Below are positions 1-7,769 of a DNA stretch of 64,000 nucleotides, in pieces (the first letter of the stretch is position 1; each line of letters opens with the position of its first letter). The position numbers and the translations under genes were made by a program. The notes under the pieces are model-generated. The model did not search any database. It saw nothing but the letters and a program-made list of their open reading frames with translations, and was not told where the DNA came from. Origin of the DNA: an uncultured Polaribacter sp. (GTDB lineage Bacteria > Bacteroidota > Bacteroidia > Flavobacteriales > Flavobacteriaceae); assembly GCA_943788045.1 (NCBI GenBank), contig CALSOT010000002.1, forward strand, positions 738,310-802,309, in the 5' to 3' direction.

Positions 1-267
1 TTCTTCTTCACTAGAAATCAAAACCTCCTTAAACCTCAGAACACCAACTGCTTTTTGCATTAAATGCATGCAACCAATAGCATGATGAAAACGAGTATGA
101 TTTGCACCTGGATAAACCAAATTAGAAAAACCCATTTGAGTAATTCTTCTTAGTCTCTGAAAATAAGGGTGTTCTATAATATCAAAAATTAAGGTATTTG
201 GTATTTGTATGAAACCATAAATGGGATCATTTAGAATTTTTAATTTATTTGGCTTTTTAGTATTCAA
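1..267 (-). CDS. HD-domain phosphohydrolase, 5' part only
   Basis: The first 89 codons of a minus-strand gene whose remainder lies before the window. Reading from a TTG at 267 gives a protein beginning MNTKKPNKLKILNDPIYGF, followed by the stretch YFQRLRRITQMG and HTRFHHAIGCMHLM, which is the signature of the YdhJ/dNTP-triphosphohydrolase-like HD superfamily. The paired histidines HTRFHHAIG belong to the metal-binding HD site (family knowledge). TTG is chosen because an in-frame TAG lies seven codons upstream and no ATG occurs between them; a promoter-like sequence sits at 291-320. Family members hydrolyse nucleotides or nucleotide-like phosphates; the substrate here cannot be told. The gene is divergent from porX. 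Confidence 0.85.
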   Translation of the reverse strand, partial: MNTKKPNKLKILNDPIYGFIQIPNTLIFDIIEHPYFQRLRRITQMGFSNLVYPGANHTRFHHAIGCMHLMQKAVGVLRFKEVLISSEEE

Positions 268-290
268 AGAAAAAAAATTTACAATCTACG

Positions 291-320
291 GCAAAGTACA
301 ACCATTATTTTTTTTGGCAA
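291..320 (-). promoter_or_regulatory. Promoter of the HD phosphohydrolase gene
   Basis: On the minus strand TTG is followed by exactly 19 bases and then TACTTTGC, close to the Bacteroidota consensus TTG-N19-TAnnTTTG (one n short in the -7 element). It lies 24 to 53 bases before the TTG start of the HD gene. Confidence 0.55.
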
Positions 321-399
321 TATTTTATCATTTTTAAAGCAAAAAAAATATAACAAATACCTATTTTTATGGTTAAATGTTAAAAGCCAAAACAAAAAT

Positions 400-1947
400 A
401 TGAGCAGTATACAAATTTTATGGGTTGATGATGAGATAGAATTATTAAAGCCTCACATTATTTTTTTGGAACGAAAAAATTACAAAATAACTATTTGCAC
501 AAATGGTGCAGATGCAATTGATTTAGTAAACGAGGAGAGCTTTGACATTGTGTTTCTAGATGAAAACATGCCTGGTTTAACCGGTTTGGAAACACTCGCA
601 GAAATCAAACAGAAACAAGCCAATTTACCTGTGGTAATGATTACAAAGAGTGAGGAAGAATATATAATGGAAGAAGCAATTGGCTCTAAAATTGCTGATT
701 ATTTGATCAAACCTGTAAATCCAAGTCAGATTTTACTTAGTTTAAAGAAAAACCTTGATAACTCTCGCTTAGTTACTGAAAAAACGACATCTAGCTACCA
801 GCAAGAATTTAGGAAAATATCTCTAGATATGAACATGGTAAATTCTTATGAAGAATGGATTGAACTTTATAAGAAATTAGTTCACTGGGAATTAGAGTTA
901 GAAGACATCAGTGATCAGGGAATGTTAAGCATCCTAGAAAGCCAAAAGCAAGAAGCCAATACTCAGTTTTTTAAGTTTATAAAAAAGAACTATGAAGATT
1001 TTTTAACTTCTAATGACAAACCTACTTTTTCACACACATTGTTTAAGGACTATGTAGTTCCAGAATTAAATAAAAACCAAGGTGTTTTATGGGTTGTTAT
1101 TGACAATTTACGTTACGACCAATACAGAATTTTAGAACCTTTAATTAATAATCATTACAAAAAAGAAGAAGAACATTCTTATTTCTCCATTTTACCCACC
1201 GCAACCCAGTATGCAAGAAATGCTATTTTTTCTGGCTTAATGCCTTCTGAAATGGAAAAAAGGTATCCTAATCTGTGGAAAAATGATACTGATGAAGGTG
1301 GAATGAATTTGTTTGAAAACGACTTTTTATCAGCACAGATAAAACGATTAAATTTAGACATAAAATATGAATATTATAAAATTACCAATCTAAAAAACGG
1401 AAAAGATTTAGCCGATAATTATAACGGAACAAAGCAAAACGATTTAACAGCCGTAGTTTATAATTTTGTTGACATGCTTTCGCATTCTAAAACTGAAATG
1501 GAAGTAATAAAAGAATTGGCAGGAGACGACAAAGCTTATAGAAGTTTAACTTTAAGTTGGTTTCGAAACTCTCCACTGTTCGAAATCATACAAAAAGCAC
1601 AACAACTAGGACAAAAATTAATTATTACAACAGATCATGGCACTATTAATTGTAAACACCCAACAAAAGTAATTGGTGATAAAAACATTAGTGCTAATCT
1701 TCGATATAAAACAGGTAAAAGTCTCTCTTATGAAGATAAAAACGTATTTGCAGTAAGAAATCCTAAAGACATATTCTTACCAACCATAGCCATGAATAGT
1801 TCATATGTTTTTGCCAAAGAAGATTTGTTTTTTGCATATCCAAATAACTTTAATCATTTTGTAAAGTATTATAAAAATACTTATCAACATGGTGGAATTT
1901 CTTTAGAAGAGGTAATTATTCCTTGTGCAGTTTATAGTCCAAAGTAA
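400..1947 (+). CDS. porX: PorX, response regulator with PglZ domain (type IX secretion regulator)
   Basis: A 515-residue two-domain protein. Residues 1-120 form a CheY-like receiver with acidic pocket D10-D11, phosphoacceptor D54, T82 and K104-P105. Residues about 200-515 form a PglZ domain of the alkaline phosphatase superfamily: D235 in VVIDNLRYD, T267 and T269 in PTATQYA, and D412-H413 in TTDHGT fit the metal and catalytic positions. This architecture is diagnostic of PorX, which with sensor kinase PorY controls type IX secretion in Bacteroidota; the PglZ domain of PorX is known to bind zinc and to act on oligonucleotides. No kinase gene is nearby, as is usual. Length matches the family. 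The start ATG is the first in frame after a stop-rich leader. Stands alone; tsaE follows after 223 bp. Confidence 0.95.
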   Translation: MSSIQILWVDDEIELLKPHIIFLERKNYKITICTNGADAIDLVNEESFDIVFLDENMPGLTGLETLAEIKQKQANLPVVMITKSEEEYIMEEAIGSKIADYLIKPVNPSQILLSLKKNLDNSRLVTEKTTSSYQQEFRKISLDMNMVNSYEEWIELYKKLVHWELELEDISDQGMLSILESQKQEANTQFFKFIKKNYEDFLTSNDKPTFSHTLFKDYVVPELNKNQGVLWVVIDNLRYDQYRILEPLINNHYKKEEEHSYFSILPTATQYARNAIFSGLMPSEMEKRYPNLWKNDTDEGGMNLFENDFLSAQIKRLNLDIKYEYYKITNLKNGKDLADNYNGTKQNDLTAVVYNFVDMLSHSKTEMEVIKELAGDDKAYRSLTLSWFRNSPLFEIIQKAQQLGQKLIITTDHGTINCKHPTKVIGDKNISANLRYKTGKSLSYEDKNVFAVRNPKDIFLPTIAMNSSYVFAKEDLFFAYPNNFNHFVKYYKNTYQHGGISLEEVIIPCAVYSPK

Positions 1948-2170
1948 TATAATTAGAAGCTATTTCTTGCCATAAATACTCGCTTTTTTGTAAAAAAAAA
2001 CAAGAAGAGCTCAAACAAATCATTCATTAAGGAATAAAATTGTTTACCGAATTAACTTCATAATATTTAAATAATTTGATAGACTTTTAAAACCATCAGA
2101 TTATTTATTTATTCAGAAAACAATACTTTCTCATACTTTTATGTGCTCATAATTTTATTATTTTTGGAAA

Positions 2171-2578
2171 ATGAATAAAAATTACACGTTAAAAAAATTA
2201 TCATCTATTGCAGCAGAAATCATTTCATCAGTAAAAAATAATACGTTATTATTTTACGGAGAAATGGGAGTTGGAAAAACAACACTTATTAAAGAAATAT
2301 GCCAGCAACTTGGAATTTTAGATAACATCTCCTCTCCTACTTTTTCATTAGTAAATGAATATCAAACATCAAAAGGAGAGAAAGTTTTTCACTTTGATTT
2401 TTACAGAATTGAAGAGGAAGAGGAGGCTTTTGATATTGGAATTGAAGAATATTTCGATTCTGATGCTTGGTGTTTGGTAGAATGGCCGGAAAACATAGAA
2501 AATTTACTACCTTTAGGAGCTGCTCAAATACATTTATCTATCTTAGATGATGAGCAACGAAATATTCAACTAAAATAA
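2171..2578 (+). CDS. tsaE: TsaE, tRNA threonylcarbamoyladenosine synthesis ATPase
   Basis: A 135-residue P-loop protein with Walker A GEMGVGKT at residues 30-37, the SPTFSLVNEY segment and HFDFYRI followed by CLVEWPENI near the C-terminus, all typical of TsaE (YjeE). It is the ATPase partner of TsaB and TsaD in making t6A37 on ANN-decoding tRNAs. The length is normal. A TATTTTTG box ends only 4 bases before the ATG, so transcripts may be almost leaderless. The stop is 7 bp before the alanine dehydrogenase start, so the two are probably co-transcribed; this pairing next to porX is familiar from flavobacterial genomes. Confidence 0.95.
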   Translation: MNKNYTLKKLSSIAAEIISSVKNNTLLFYGEMGVGKTTLIKEICQQLGILDNISSPTFSLVNEYQTSKGEKVFHFDFYRIEEEEEAFDIGIEEYFDSDAWCLVEWPENIENLLPLGAAQIHLSILDDEQRNIQLK

Positions 2579-2585
2579 CAAAACT

Positions 2586-3782
2586 ATGAGTTCATTTTCT
2601 CCTTTTAGCAAAGAAGAGTTACTTCCGCAAGAAGAAATGTTAGAAATTAAAAAGCAAAAGAGGGAGTTATTTATTGGTTTACCTAAAGAAACTTATTTTA
2701 GCGAAAAACGTGTCTGTTTAACTCCAGATGCTGTTTCTGCCTTGTGTGCTCATGGACATAGAATTGTTGTAGAGACTGGTGCTGGTGATAATGCAAATTA
2801 TCCGGATAAAGAATATTCTGAAGCAGGTGCAAAAATTTCATATGACATTGAAGAAGCTTTTAAATGTAACATTGTTTTAAAAGTAGCTCCTCCATCAGAA
2901 AAAGAAATTGAATACATGAATCCGCAAACAATTTTAATTTCTTCATTGCAATTAAAAACACAAAGTAAAAAATACTTTGAATGTTTGGCAAAAAAAAGAA
3001 TTACAGCCGTTGCTTTCGATTATATAAAAGATGAACACGACACCTACCCTATTGTAAAATCGTTGAGTGAAATTGCTGGAACAGCTTCTTTATTGATTGC
3101 AGCAGAATTAATGAGTGGAATTAATAAAGGAAATGGTTTGCTCTTGGGAAATATAGGTGGTGTCCCACCATCTAGTGTCGTTATATTTGGCGCCGGAACT
3201 GTCGGTGAATATGCAGCAAGAACTGCTTTAGGTCTTGGTGCAAGAGTAAAAGTCTTTGACAATTCAATAAGTAAATTAAGAAAATTACAGCATTCTTTAA
3301 ATGCACCTATTTATACATCTACTTTACAACCAAAATCTGTTGCAAAGGCTCTAATGCGAGCAGATGTTGCTGTCGGAGCGATAAGAGGAAAAAACAGATC
3401 TCCTATTTGTGCTACTGAAAAAATGGTAGAAAAGATGAAAGAAGGTGCCGTAATTATTGACGTAAGCATTGACAGAGGTGGCTGTTTTGAAACATCAAAT
3501 GTAACCACACATGAAACTCCAACGTTTATAAAGCATGGGGTCGTTCACTACTGCGTACCCAACATTCCCGCACGTTACGCAAGAACAGCTTCATTGTCTA
3601 TAAGTAATATTTTCACACCTTATTTATTAAATATTTCTGATGAAGGCGGATTTGAAAATGCTGCTCGTTTTAATAAGAGTTTACGAAACGGAATGTATTT
3701 TTATCATGGAATTCTTACAAACAGAACGGTTGCAGATTGGTTTGATATACCTTTTAGAGATATTAATTTATTAATATTATAA
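2586..3782 (+). CDS. ald: Alanine dehydrogenase
   Basis: A 398-residue member of the alanine dehydrogenase/transhydrogenase family. Residues about 30-160 form the AlaDh/PNT N-terminal domain (IGLPKETYFSEKRVCLTPDAV), and about 170-330 the NAD-binding domain with GAGTVG at 202-207 after VVIF, plus the family region VVHYCVPNIPARYARTAS. It converts L-alanine and NAD to pyruvate, ammonia and NADH. The N-terminus is about 25 residues longer than the roughly 370-residue classic enzymes, which is common in the Bacteroidota form. Some such proteins are annotated generally as alanine dehydrogenase/PntA-like, so substrate identity is inference. Located 7 bp after tsaE. Confidence 0.9.
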   Translation: MSSFSPFSKEELLPQEEMLEIKKQKRELFIGLPKETYFSEKRVCLTPDAVSALCAHGHRIVVETGAGDNANYPDKEYSEAGAKISYDIEEAFKCNIVLKVAPPSEKEIEYMNPQTILISSLQLKTQSKKYFECLAKKRITAVAFDYIKDEHDTYPIVKSLSEIAGTASLLIAAELMSGINKGNGLLLGNIGGVPPSSVVIFGAGTVGEYAARTALGLGARVKVFDNSISKLRKLQHSLNAPIYTSTLQPKSVAKALMRADVAVGAIRGKNRSPICATEKMVEKMKEGAVIIDVSIDRGGCFETSNVTTHETPTFIKHGVVHYCVPNIPARYARTASLSISNIFTPYLLNISDEGGFENAARFNKSLRNGMYFYHGILTNRTVADWFDIPFRDINLLIL

Positions 3783-3804
3783 AGCTATTTTTAATACAAA
3801 AAAG

Positions 3805-3812
3805 TACATTTG
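3805..3812 (+). promoter_or_regulatory. Candidate -7 box before the DUF4258 gene
   Basis: TACATTTG matches TAnnTTTG exactly and is followed by GC, 16 bp before the ATG at 3828 in the short gap after ald. No TTG is seen at the -33 spacing, so it is only a candidate internal promoter. Confidence 0.4.
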
Positions 3813-3827
3813 CAATAAAATTTTACA

Positions 3828-4196
3828 ATGCTCATTAAACGAATAGGATATTATTTAGTAGGCTTATCAATAGGTTGTGTTGGTGTATATTTTTTCTGGC
3901 AAAAGAAAAAAGCAACGTTCGATTACGGAATGGATGCAAGAACGTTAAAATCTATTAGGATTAAAGAACGTATGTTTTCTAAAGATGCTAAAAGTGCGAT
4001 GTATAAATTTAATATTGATACTTTAAATATATCTACAATTTTGTACACAGGTGATGTTGATTTCGGAAAAAGTAATCAAAGAAAAGAACCTTGTGCTGAA
4101 TATTACATTACAGGTACAAAGGAATTAGAAAATGTTAGTTTACTGGTAAAACGCTGTGATTCTGCTTCTACCATAGAGCAAGTTATTGTTGAATAA
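3828..4196 (+). CDS. DUF4258 family protein, membrane-anchored
   Basis: A 122-residue protein with one N-terminal hydrophobic segment (about residues 7-24, GYYLVGLSIGCVGVYFFW) and a small soluble domain containing DYGMDARTLKSIRIKER and ILYTGDVDFGKS, which I recognise as the DUF4258 type found behind ald in many flavobacteria. The segment after the membrane anchor carries three cysteines (one in EPCAEYY, one in KRCDS, plus one inside the anchor). No catalytic function is established for the family in this setting. It lies 45 bp after ald in the same direction and has its own possible promoter box. Function unknown. Confidence 0.75.
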   Translation: MLIKRIGYYLVGLSIGCVGVYFFWQKKKATFDYGMDARTLKSIRIKERMFSKDAKSAMYKFNIDTLNISTILYTGDVDFGKSNQRKEPCAEYYITGTKELENVSLLVKRCDSASTIEQVIVE

Positions 4197-4312
4197 ATAT
4201 TCTTGTCCTTGTTAACAGACTATAAAACTCGTTATTTATCTTAATAAAGAAATCTATTTATTGACTAAAGGATTTTTAAAGAACAACATTCTAATAAAAC
4301 ACCTAAATTGAA

Positions 4313-4993
4313 TTAAATTTCTTGTTCTATCTTTTGATGATAATGTTTTTCAATTTCATCTACATTTTTGATAGTTTTTTTTACCCATTCGTAGTACAAA
4401 TTATCTTTTTCTTCTGGTGATAATTGCCAATTTACATCAGAGTCTCGCAATTTTGTTGTTAAGTCTTGTAAAATAATTGCTGCGGCTACAGAGATATTTA
4501 AACTTTCTGTAAAACCAACCATTGGTATTTTTAAAAAGCCATCTGCTTGTTCTTTTACAAACTCTGAAACCCCCTCTGCTTCTACTCCAAATACAAATGC
4601 AGATTTCTTTGTAACATCAAAATCATGCAATAAACAAGATTCATTATGAGGCGATGTTGCAATAATTTGATATCCATTTTCTCTTAAATTATCTAAACAA
4701 ATTTTAGTATTATTTCCATCAGATTTATAGCGTTTAGATGTTATCCATTTTTGAGAACCTTTTGCAACATGTCTAGAAACTTTATTGGTGTATTTATTTT
4801 CAATCGCATGTACATCTTGAACCCCGAAAATATCTGCAGTTCTTATTACAGCACTCGCATTATGAGGTTGAAAAATATCTTCTAAAACTACCGCAAAATG
4901 TCGAGTTCTTTTTTCTAAAACCTTTTTAAAAAGACTTTTTCTATTATCGGTTAAAAAGCCTTCGAGATAATTTAGTAGTTTTTGATCAATCAT
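4313..4993 (-). CDS. trmH: TrmH, tRNA (guanosine-18-2'-O)-methyltransferase
   Basis: A 226-residue SPOUT-class methyltransferase. The three SpoU motifs are present in order: HNASAVIRTAD (about residues 43-53), AFVFGVEAEGVS (about 132-143) and IPMVGFTESLNISVAAAI (about 157-174), which together build the knotted S-adenosylmethionine site. The N-terminal part resembles E. coli TrmH more than the 23S rRNA enzyme RlmB, because there is no L30-like substrate-binding extension. It should 2'-O-methylate G18 in the D-loop of tRNAs. Divergent from the sirtuin gene. A minus-strand TAAGTTTG box at 4999-5006 is so close to the ATG that the mRNA leader must be very short if it is used. Confidence 0.9.
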   Translation of the reverse strand: MIDQKLLNYLEGFLTDNRKSLFKKVLEKRTRHFAVVLEDIFQPHNASAVIRTADIFGVQDVHAIENKYTNKVSRHVAKGSQKWITSKRYKSDGNNTKICLDNLRENGYQIIATSPHNESCLLHDFDVTKKSAFVFGVEAEGVSEFVKEQADGFLKIPMVGFTESLNISVAAAIILQDLTTKLRDSDVNWQLSPEEKDNLYYEWVKKTIKNVDEIEKHYHQKIEQEI

Positions 4994-4998
4994 AAATA

Positions 4999-5006
4999 CA
5001 AACTTA
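4999..5006 (-). promoter_or_regulatory. Candidate -7 box for trmH
   Basis: Minus-strand TAAGTTTG ends 6 bases before the trmH ATG. It matches TAnnTTTG, but no -33 TTG is evident and the implied leader is nearly absent. Confidence 0.3.
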
Positions 5007-5064
5007 AAATTATTATTTTTATCTTAAACATAGTTTACATAAAAATACTCAATCTTATTATCTC

Positions 5065-5748
5065 ATGAAAAAAATCGTTTTTTTAACCGGTGCAGGAATT
5101 TCCGCTGAAAGTGGAATACAAACATTTAGGGATAGTGATGGATTGTGGGAAGGACATGATGTTATGCAAGTAGCCTCTCCTATTGGTTTCGAAGAAAATC
5201 CTGAGTTAGTATTAAACTTTTATAACCAACGCAGAAGACAATTGTTAGAAGTTTTACCCAATAAAGCACATTTTAATTTAGTGGAATTAGAAAAATATTT
5301 TAAGGTAGAAATAGTTACTCAAAATATTGATGATTTACATGAGCGTTCAGGAAGCAATAATATAACTCATCTGCATGGCGAGCTTTTAAAAGTAAGAAGC
5401 ACACTAGATGAAAAGAATGTATTGAACTGGAAGAAAGATTTAATTTTGGGTGATTTATGCGAGAAAAAGAGTCAATTAAGACCACATATTGTTTGGTTTG
5501 GAGAGGCAGTACCTTTGTTAGATAAAGCAATTGAGATTGCTAAAAAAGCTGATATATTAGTGATTATAGGAACATCGATGCAAGTTTATCCTGCAGCGAG
5601 TTTAATTGATTATATAAAACCATATACTCCAATTTATTTCATAGATCCAAAACCATCAGTCAACGAAAGTTCTTATCAAAATTTAACAATTATACGAGAG
5701 GTTGCAAGTTATGGAACTGATATTTTAATTGATTTATTAATAAATTAA
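5065..5748 (+). CDS. cobB: Sir2-family NAD-dependent deacylase, zinc-cysteine-less
   Basis: A 227-residue sirtuin. GAGISAESG (9-17) and FRDSDGLWEG make the NAD site, TQNIDDLHERSG (85-96) follows, and H104 in THLHGE is the catalytic histidine; GTSMQVYPAA completes the fold. Y53 and R56 in FYNQRRR correspond to the Tyr/Arg pair that in class III sirtuins (SIRT5, CobB) reads acidic acyl groups, so desuccinylase-type activity is plausible. The segment between H104 and VWFGE normally holds two Cys-x2-Cys zinc pairs, but here only one cysteine (C132) is present, so zinc is probably not bound. The protein is about 20 residues shorter than zinc-bearing relatives. Divergent from trmH. Confidence 0.9.
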   Translation: MKKIVFLTGAGISAESGIQTFRDSDGLWEGHDVMQVASPIGFEENPELVLNFYNQRRRQLLEVLPNKAHFNLVELEKYFKVEIVTQNIDDLHERSGSNNITHLHGELLKVRSTLDEKNVLNWKKDLILGDLCEKKSQLRPHIVWFGEAVPLLDKAIEIAKKADILVIIGTSMQVYPAASLIDYIKPYTPIYFIDPKPSVNESSYQNLTIIREVASYGTDILIDLLIN

Positions 5749-5868
5749 CAAATTTTCTACGAATTCTTGTCCTAAGGTAGGAAACAAGGTTAATAAATAA
5801 ACTTAACAGATCAATCTGTTTGAGATATTTTTTAATAATTACTAGAATTAGAAATTACCTTAAAAATA

Positions 5869-6336
5869 TTAAGAAACTAAATCATTAAAATATTCGAATA
5901 TTTCTCCTTTAGAAATTGAGCTTCCTTTTTCTATTAAATCAAAAATTTCAGGATTTCTTTCTGAATTATAAGGTTTTGTACCTTTAAAAATTTCAACAGA
6001 ATTGTCCATTGGGTTTTGCATTAACCACTCAAAACCTTTTTGTTCTAGTAAATTAATATCCCAAGTTATTTTAATTGCAATTCTGTGAATTTCTTTTTTA
6101 TCACATTTAAAAAGGTTTACCGAAGTCTTGGAAAAATGCTCTACATAACTCGTTTTTGTTAAAACATCGTCCCAAACAACATCAGAAAAAACATTCATTT
6201 CATCCTCTGCTACTTGAGGTTTTTCTTCTTTTATTTTTTTCCATTCTTTTGCATCTATACTTTGAGTTGCTAAAAAACGGGCAAAATCTTCGTGTAAACT
6301 TTCAAATTGTTCTTTGGTAAGTTGTCTATACTTCAT
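5869..6336 (-). CDS. DUF6495 family protein
   Basis: A 155-residue soluble protein without signal peptide or membrane segment. The beginning MKYRQLTKEQFESLHEDFARFLATQSID, with E/K-rich surroundings and DVVWDDVL, matches the flavobacterial family I know as DUF6495. It is found beside the rpsF-rpsR-rplI operon in several relatives. A strong terminator at 6362-6391 separates it from rplI, so it is probably transcribed from its own promoter despite being in the same direction. No function is known and no catalytic motif is visible. Confidence 0.7.
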   Translation of the reverse strand: MKYRQLTKEQFESLHEDFARFLATQSIDAKEWKKIKEEKPQVAEDEMNVFSDVVWDDVLTKTSYVEHFSKTSVNLFKCDKKEIHRIAIKITWDINLLEQKGFEWLMQNPMDNSVEIFKGTKPYNSERNPEIFDLIEKGSSISKGEIFEYFNDLVS

Positions 6337-6361
6337 GCTATATATATTGAATTTTAAAATA

Positions 6362-6391
6362 AAAAAGCCCGTTATTTCTAACGAGCTTTTT
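6362..6391 (-). terminator. Intrinsic terminator of the rpsF-rpsR-rplI operon
   Basis: A 13-bp stem (one G-U pair on the minus strand) with a 4-base loop; on the minus strand AAAAAGCTCGTTA pairs with TAACGGGCTTTTT and runs into TTTTTTATTTT. It lies between the rplI stop and the DUF6495 start. Confidence 0.85.
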
Positions 6392-6410
6392 ATAAATTAT
6401 ATAAAGATAT

Positions 6411-6860
6411 TTATTTGTCAGAAACAACTTCAAAAGTAATATCTGCAATTACTGCTCTGTGTAATCTTACAGATGCGTTGTATTTACCTAATCTTTTTAC
6501 AGAACCACCAACAACCTTGATAAATTTCTTATCTAAGTCTGTTCCTGCCTTTGCAAGTGCTGCAGCTAAATCTATGTTGTTTACAGAACCAAATAATTTG
6601 TCTCCTGAACCAACTTTAGATGCAATTTTAATTTCATATCCTTTAATTGTTTCTGCTAGTGCATTAGCGTCTTCAATTAATTTAGCCTCTTTATAAGCAC
6701 GCTGTTTTAAATTCTCTGCTAAAACTTTCTTTGCAGATGATGTAGCTAAAACTGCTTTTTTTGTAGGTATTAAAAAATTTCTACCGTAACCGTTTTTTAC
6801 AGATACAACATCATCTTTAAATCCTAAATTTTCTACGTCTTGTCTTAATATTAATTCCAT
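6411..6860 (-). CDS. rplI: 50S ribosomal protein L9
   Basis: A 149-residue L9. The N-terminal rRNA-binding domain MELILRQDVENLGFKDDVVSVKNGYGRNFLIP carries the conserved GYGRNFLIP loop, followed by the long connecting helix and the C-terminal domain with KVGSGDKLFGSV. It binds domain V of 23S rRNA at the base of the L1 stalk. Third gene of rpsF-rpsR-rplI, starting 14 bp after rpsR, and closed by the terminator just downstream. Length is normal. Confidence 0.98.
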   Translation of the reverse strand: MELILRQDVENLGFKDDVVSVKNGYGRNFLIPTKKAVLATSSAKKVLAENLKQRAYKEAKLIEDANALAETIKGYEIKIASKVGSGDKLFGSVNNIDLAAALAKAGTDLDKKFIKVVGGSVKRLGKYNASVRLHRAVIADITFEVVSDK

Positions 6861-6874
6861 TTCCTACGTATTTA

Positions 6875-7171
6875 TTATTTTAACAAATCTCCAACGTAAG
6901 GCATTAACGCCAAATGACGAGACCTTTTAATTGCCTGAGCAACTTTACGTTGATATTTTAATGATGTTCCTGTTAAACGTCTTGGTAAAATTTTACCTTG
7001 TTCGTTTACTAAATACATTAAGAAGTCTGCATCTTTGTAATCGATATACTTGATATCTTTCTTTTTAAATCTACAGTATTTTGCTTCTTTTTTAGTGTCT
7101 ATGTCTAACGGCGTTAAATATCTAACGTCAGCAGATTTACCACCTTTTGCTTGTTGTTCTATTGATGCCAT
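6875..7171 (-). CDS. rpsR: 30S ribosomal protein S18
   Basis: A 98-residue S18. The core [29 protein letters not shown] followed by [18 protein letters not shown] is the universal S18 fold. The N-terminus is about 20 residues longer than the E. coli protein, which is normal for Bacteroidota; the opening [25 protein letters not shown] is typical. S18 pairs with S6 on the 30S platform, fitting the neighbouring rpsF, from which it is separated by 3 bp. Confidence 0.98.
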   Translation of the reverse strand: MASIEQQAKGGKSADVRYLTPLDIDTKKEAKYCRFKKKDIKYIDYKDADFLMYLVNEQGKILPRRLTGTSLKYQRKVAQAIKRSRHLALMPYVGDLLK

Positions 7172-7174
7172 TTC

Positions 7175-7516
7175 TTATTTTTTTGTAGATTTAACACGTT
7201 CAGTTCTAATTTTTGCCCAAGCAGCTGCATGTTTGTCTAATTTAACAGTTAGGTAACGCATAACGCTATCATCTCTTCTAAATTCTAACTCATATGCAGA
7301 GATTTCTTCTCCAGCAATTTTAAACTCTAATAAGTGATAAAAACCACTTTTTTTCTTTTGAATTGGATACGCTAATTTCTTTAAGCCCCAATCTTCTTTT
7401 GAGATCATTTCAGCTCCTTTGGATACTAAATAATCTTCGAATTTTTGTACTGTCTCCTTTATCTGAGTATCAGATAAAACGGGATTCAAAATGAAAACAG
7501 TTTCGTAATGATTCAT
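7175..7516 (-). CDS. rpsF: 30S ribosomal protein S6
   Basis: A 113-residue S6 beginning MNHYETVFILNPVLSDTQIKETV, with WGLKKLAYPIQKKKSGFYHLLEF in the middle and DDSVMRYLTVKLDKH near the end. It forms a heterodimer with S18 on the 30S platform. First gene of the operon. A clear -7 box lies 34 bp upstream. I looked for the S6:S18-binding leader hairpin known in other phyla and could not identify it in this short A/T-rich leader. Confidence 0.98.
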   Translation of the reverse strand: MNHYETVFILNPVLSDTQIKETVQKFEDYLVSKGAEMISKEDWGLKKLAYPIQKKKSGFYHLLEFKIAGEEISAYELEFRRDDSVMRYLTVKLDKHAAAWAKIRTERVKSTKK

Positions 7517-7549
7517 AAATTAAATATTTATTGTTTATTTTTAAGGCTG

Positions 7550-7557
7550 CAAATATA
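7550..7557 (-). promoter_or_regulatory. -7 box of the rpsF operon
   Basis: Minus-strand TATATTTG followed by CAGCC, 34 bp before the rpsF ATG, is an exact TAnnTTTG match. No convincing TTG is present 17 to 23 bases further upstream. Confidence 0.55.
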
Positions 7558-7769
7558 ATAACTTTTTTGCATTTAAATTACATTTAACAGATTAATAATT
7601 AAAGATTTTGTGCGTGCTACAATTTTTTAATACGCTGATTTAAAAATATTAATTTACTTATTTGTGAATTATTGGATATAAATTTTAGACAAGAAGATTT
7701 AATTGTCATAAAAGACATATCCTGAATTTATAAATATAAAATTGTAAAAAAAGTTAAATCCAATCTCTC

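Noticed and set aside
7517-7560. S6:S18-binding autoregulatory leader of rpsF
   Set aside because: The leader is short and A/T-rich and the conserved bulged CCG feature could not be found.
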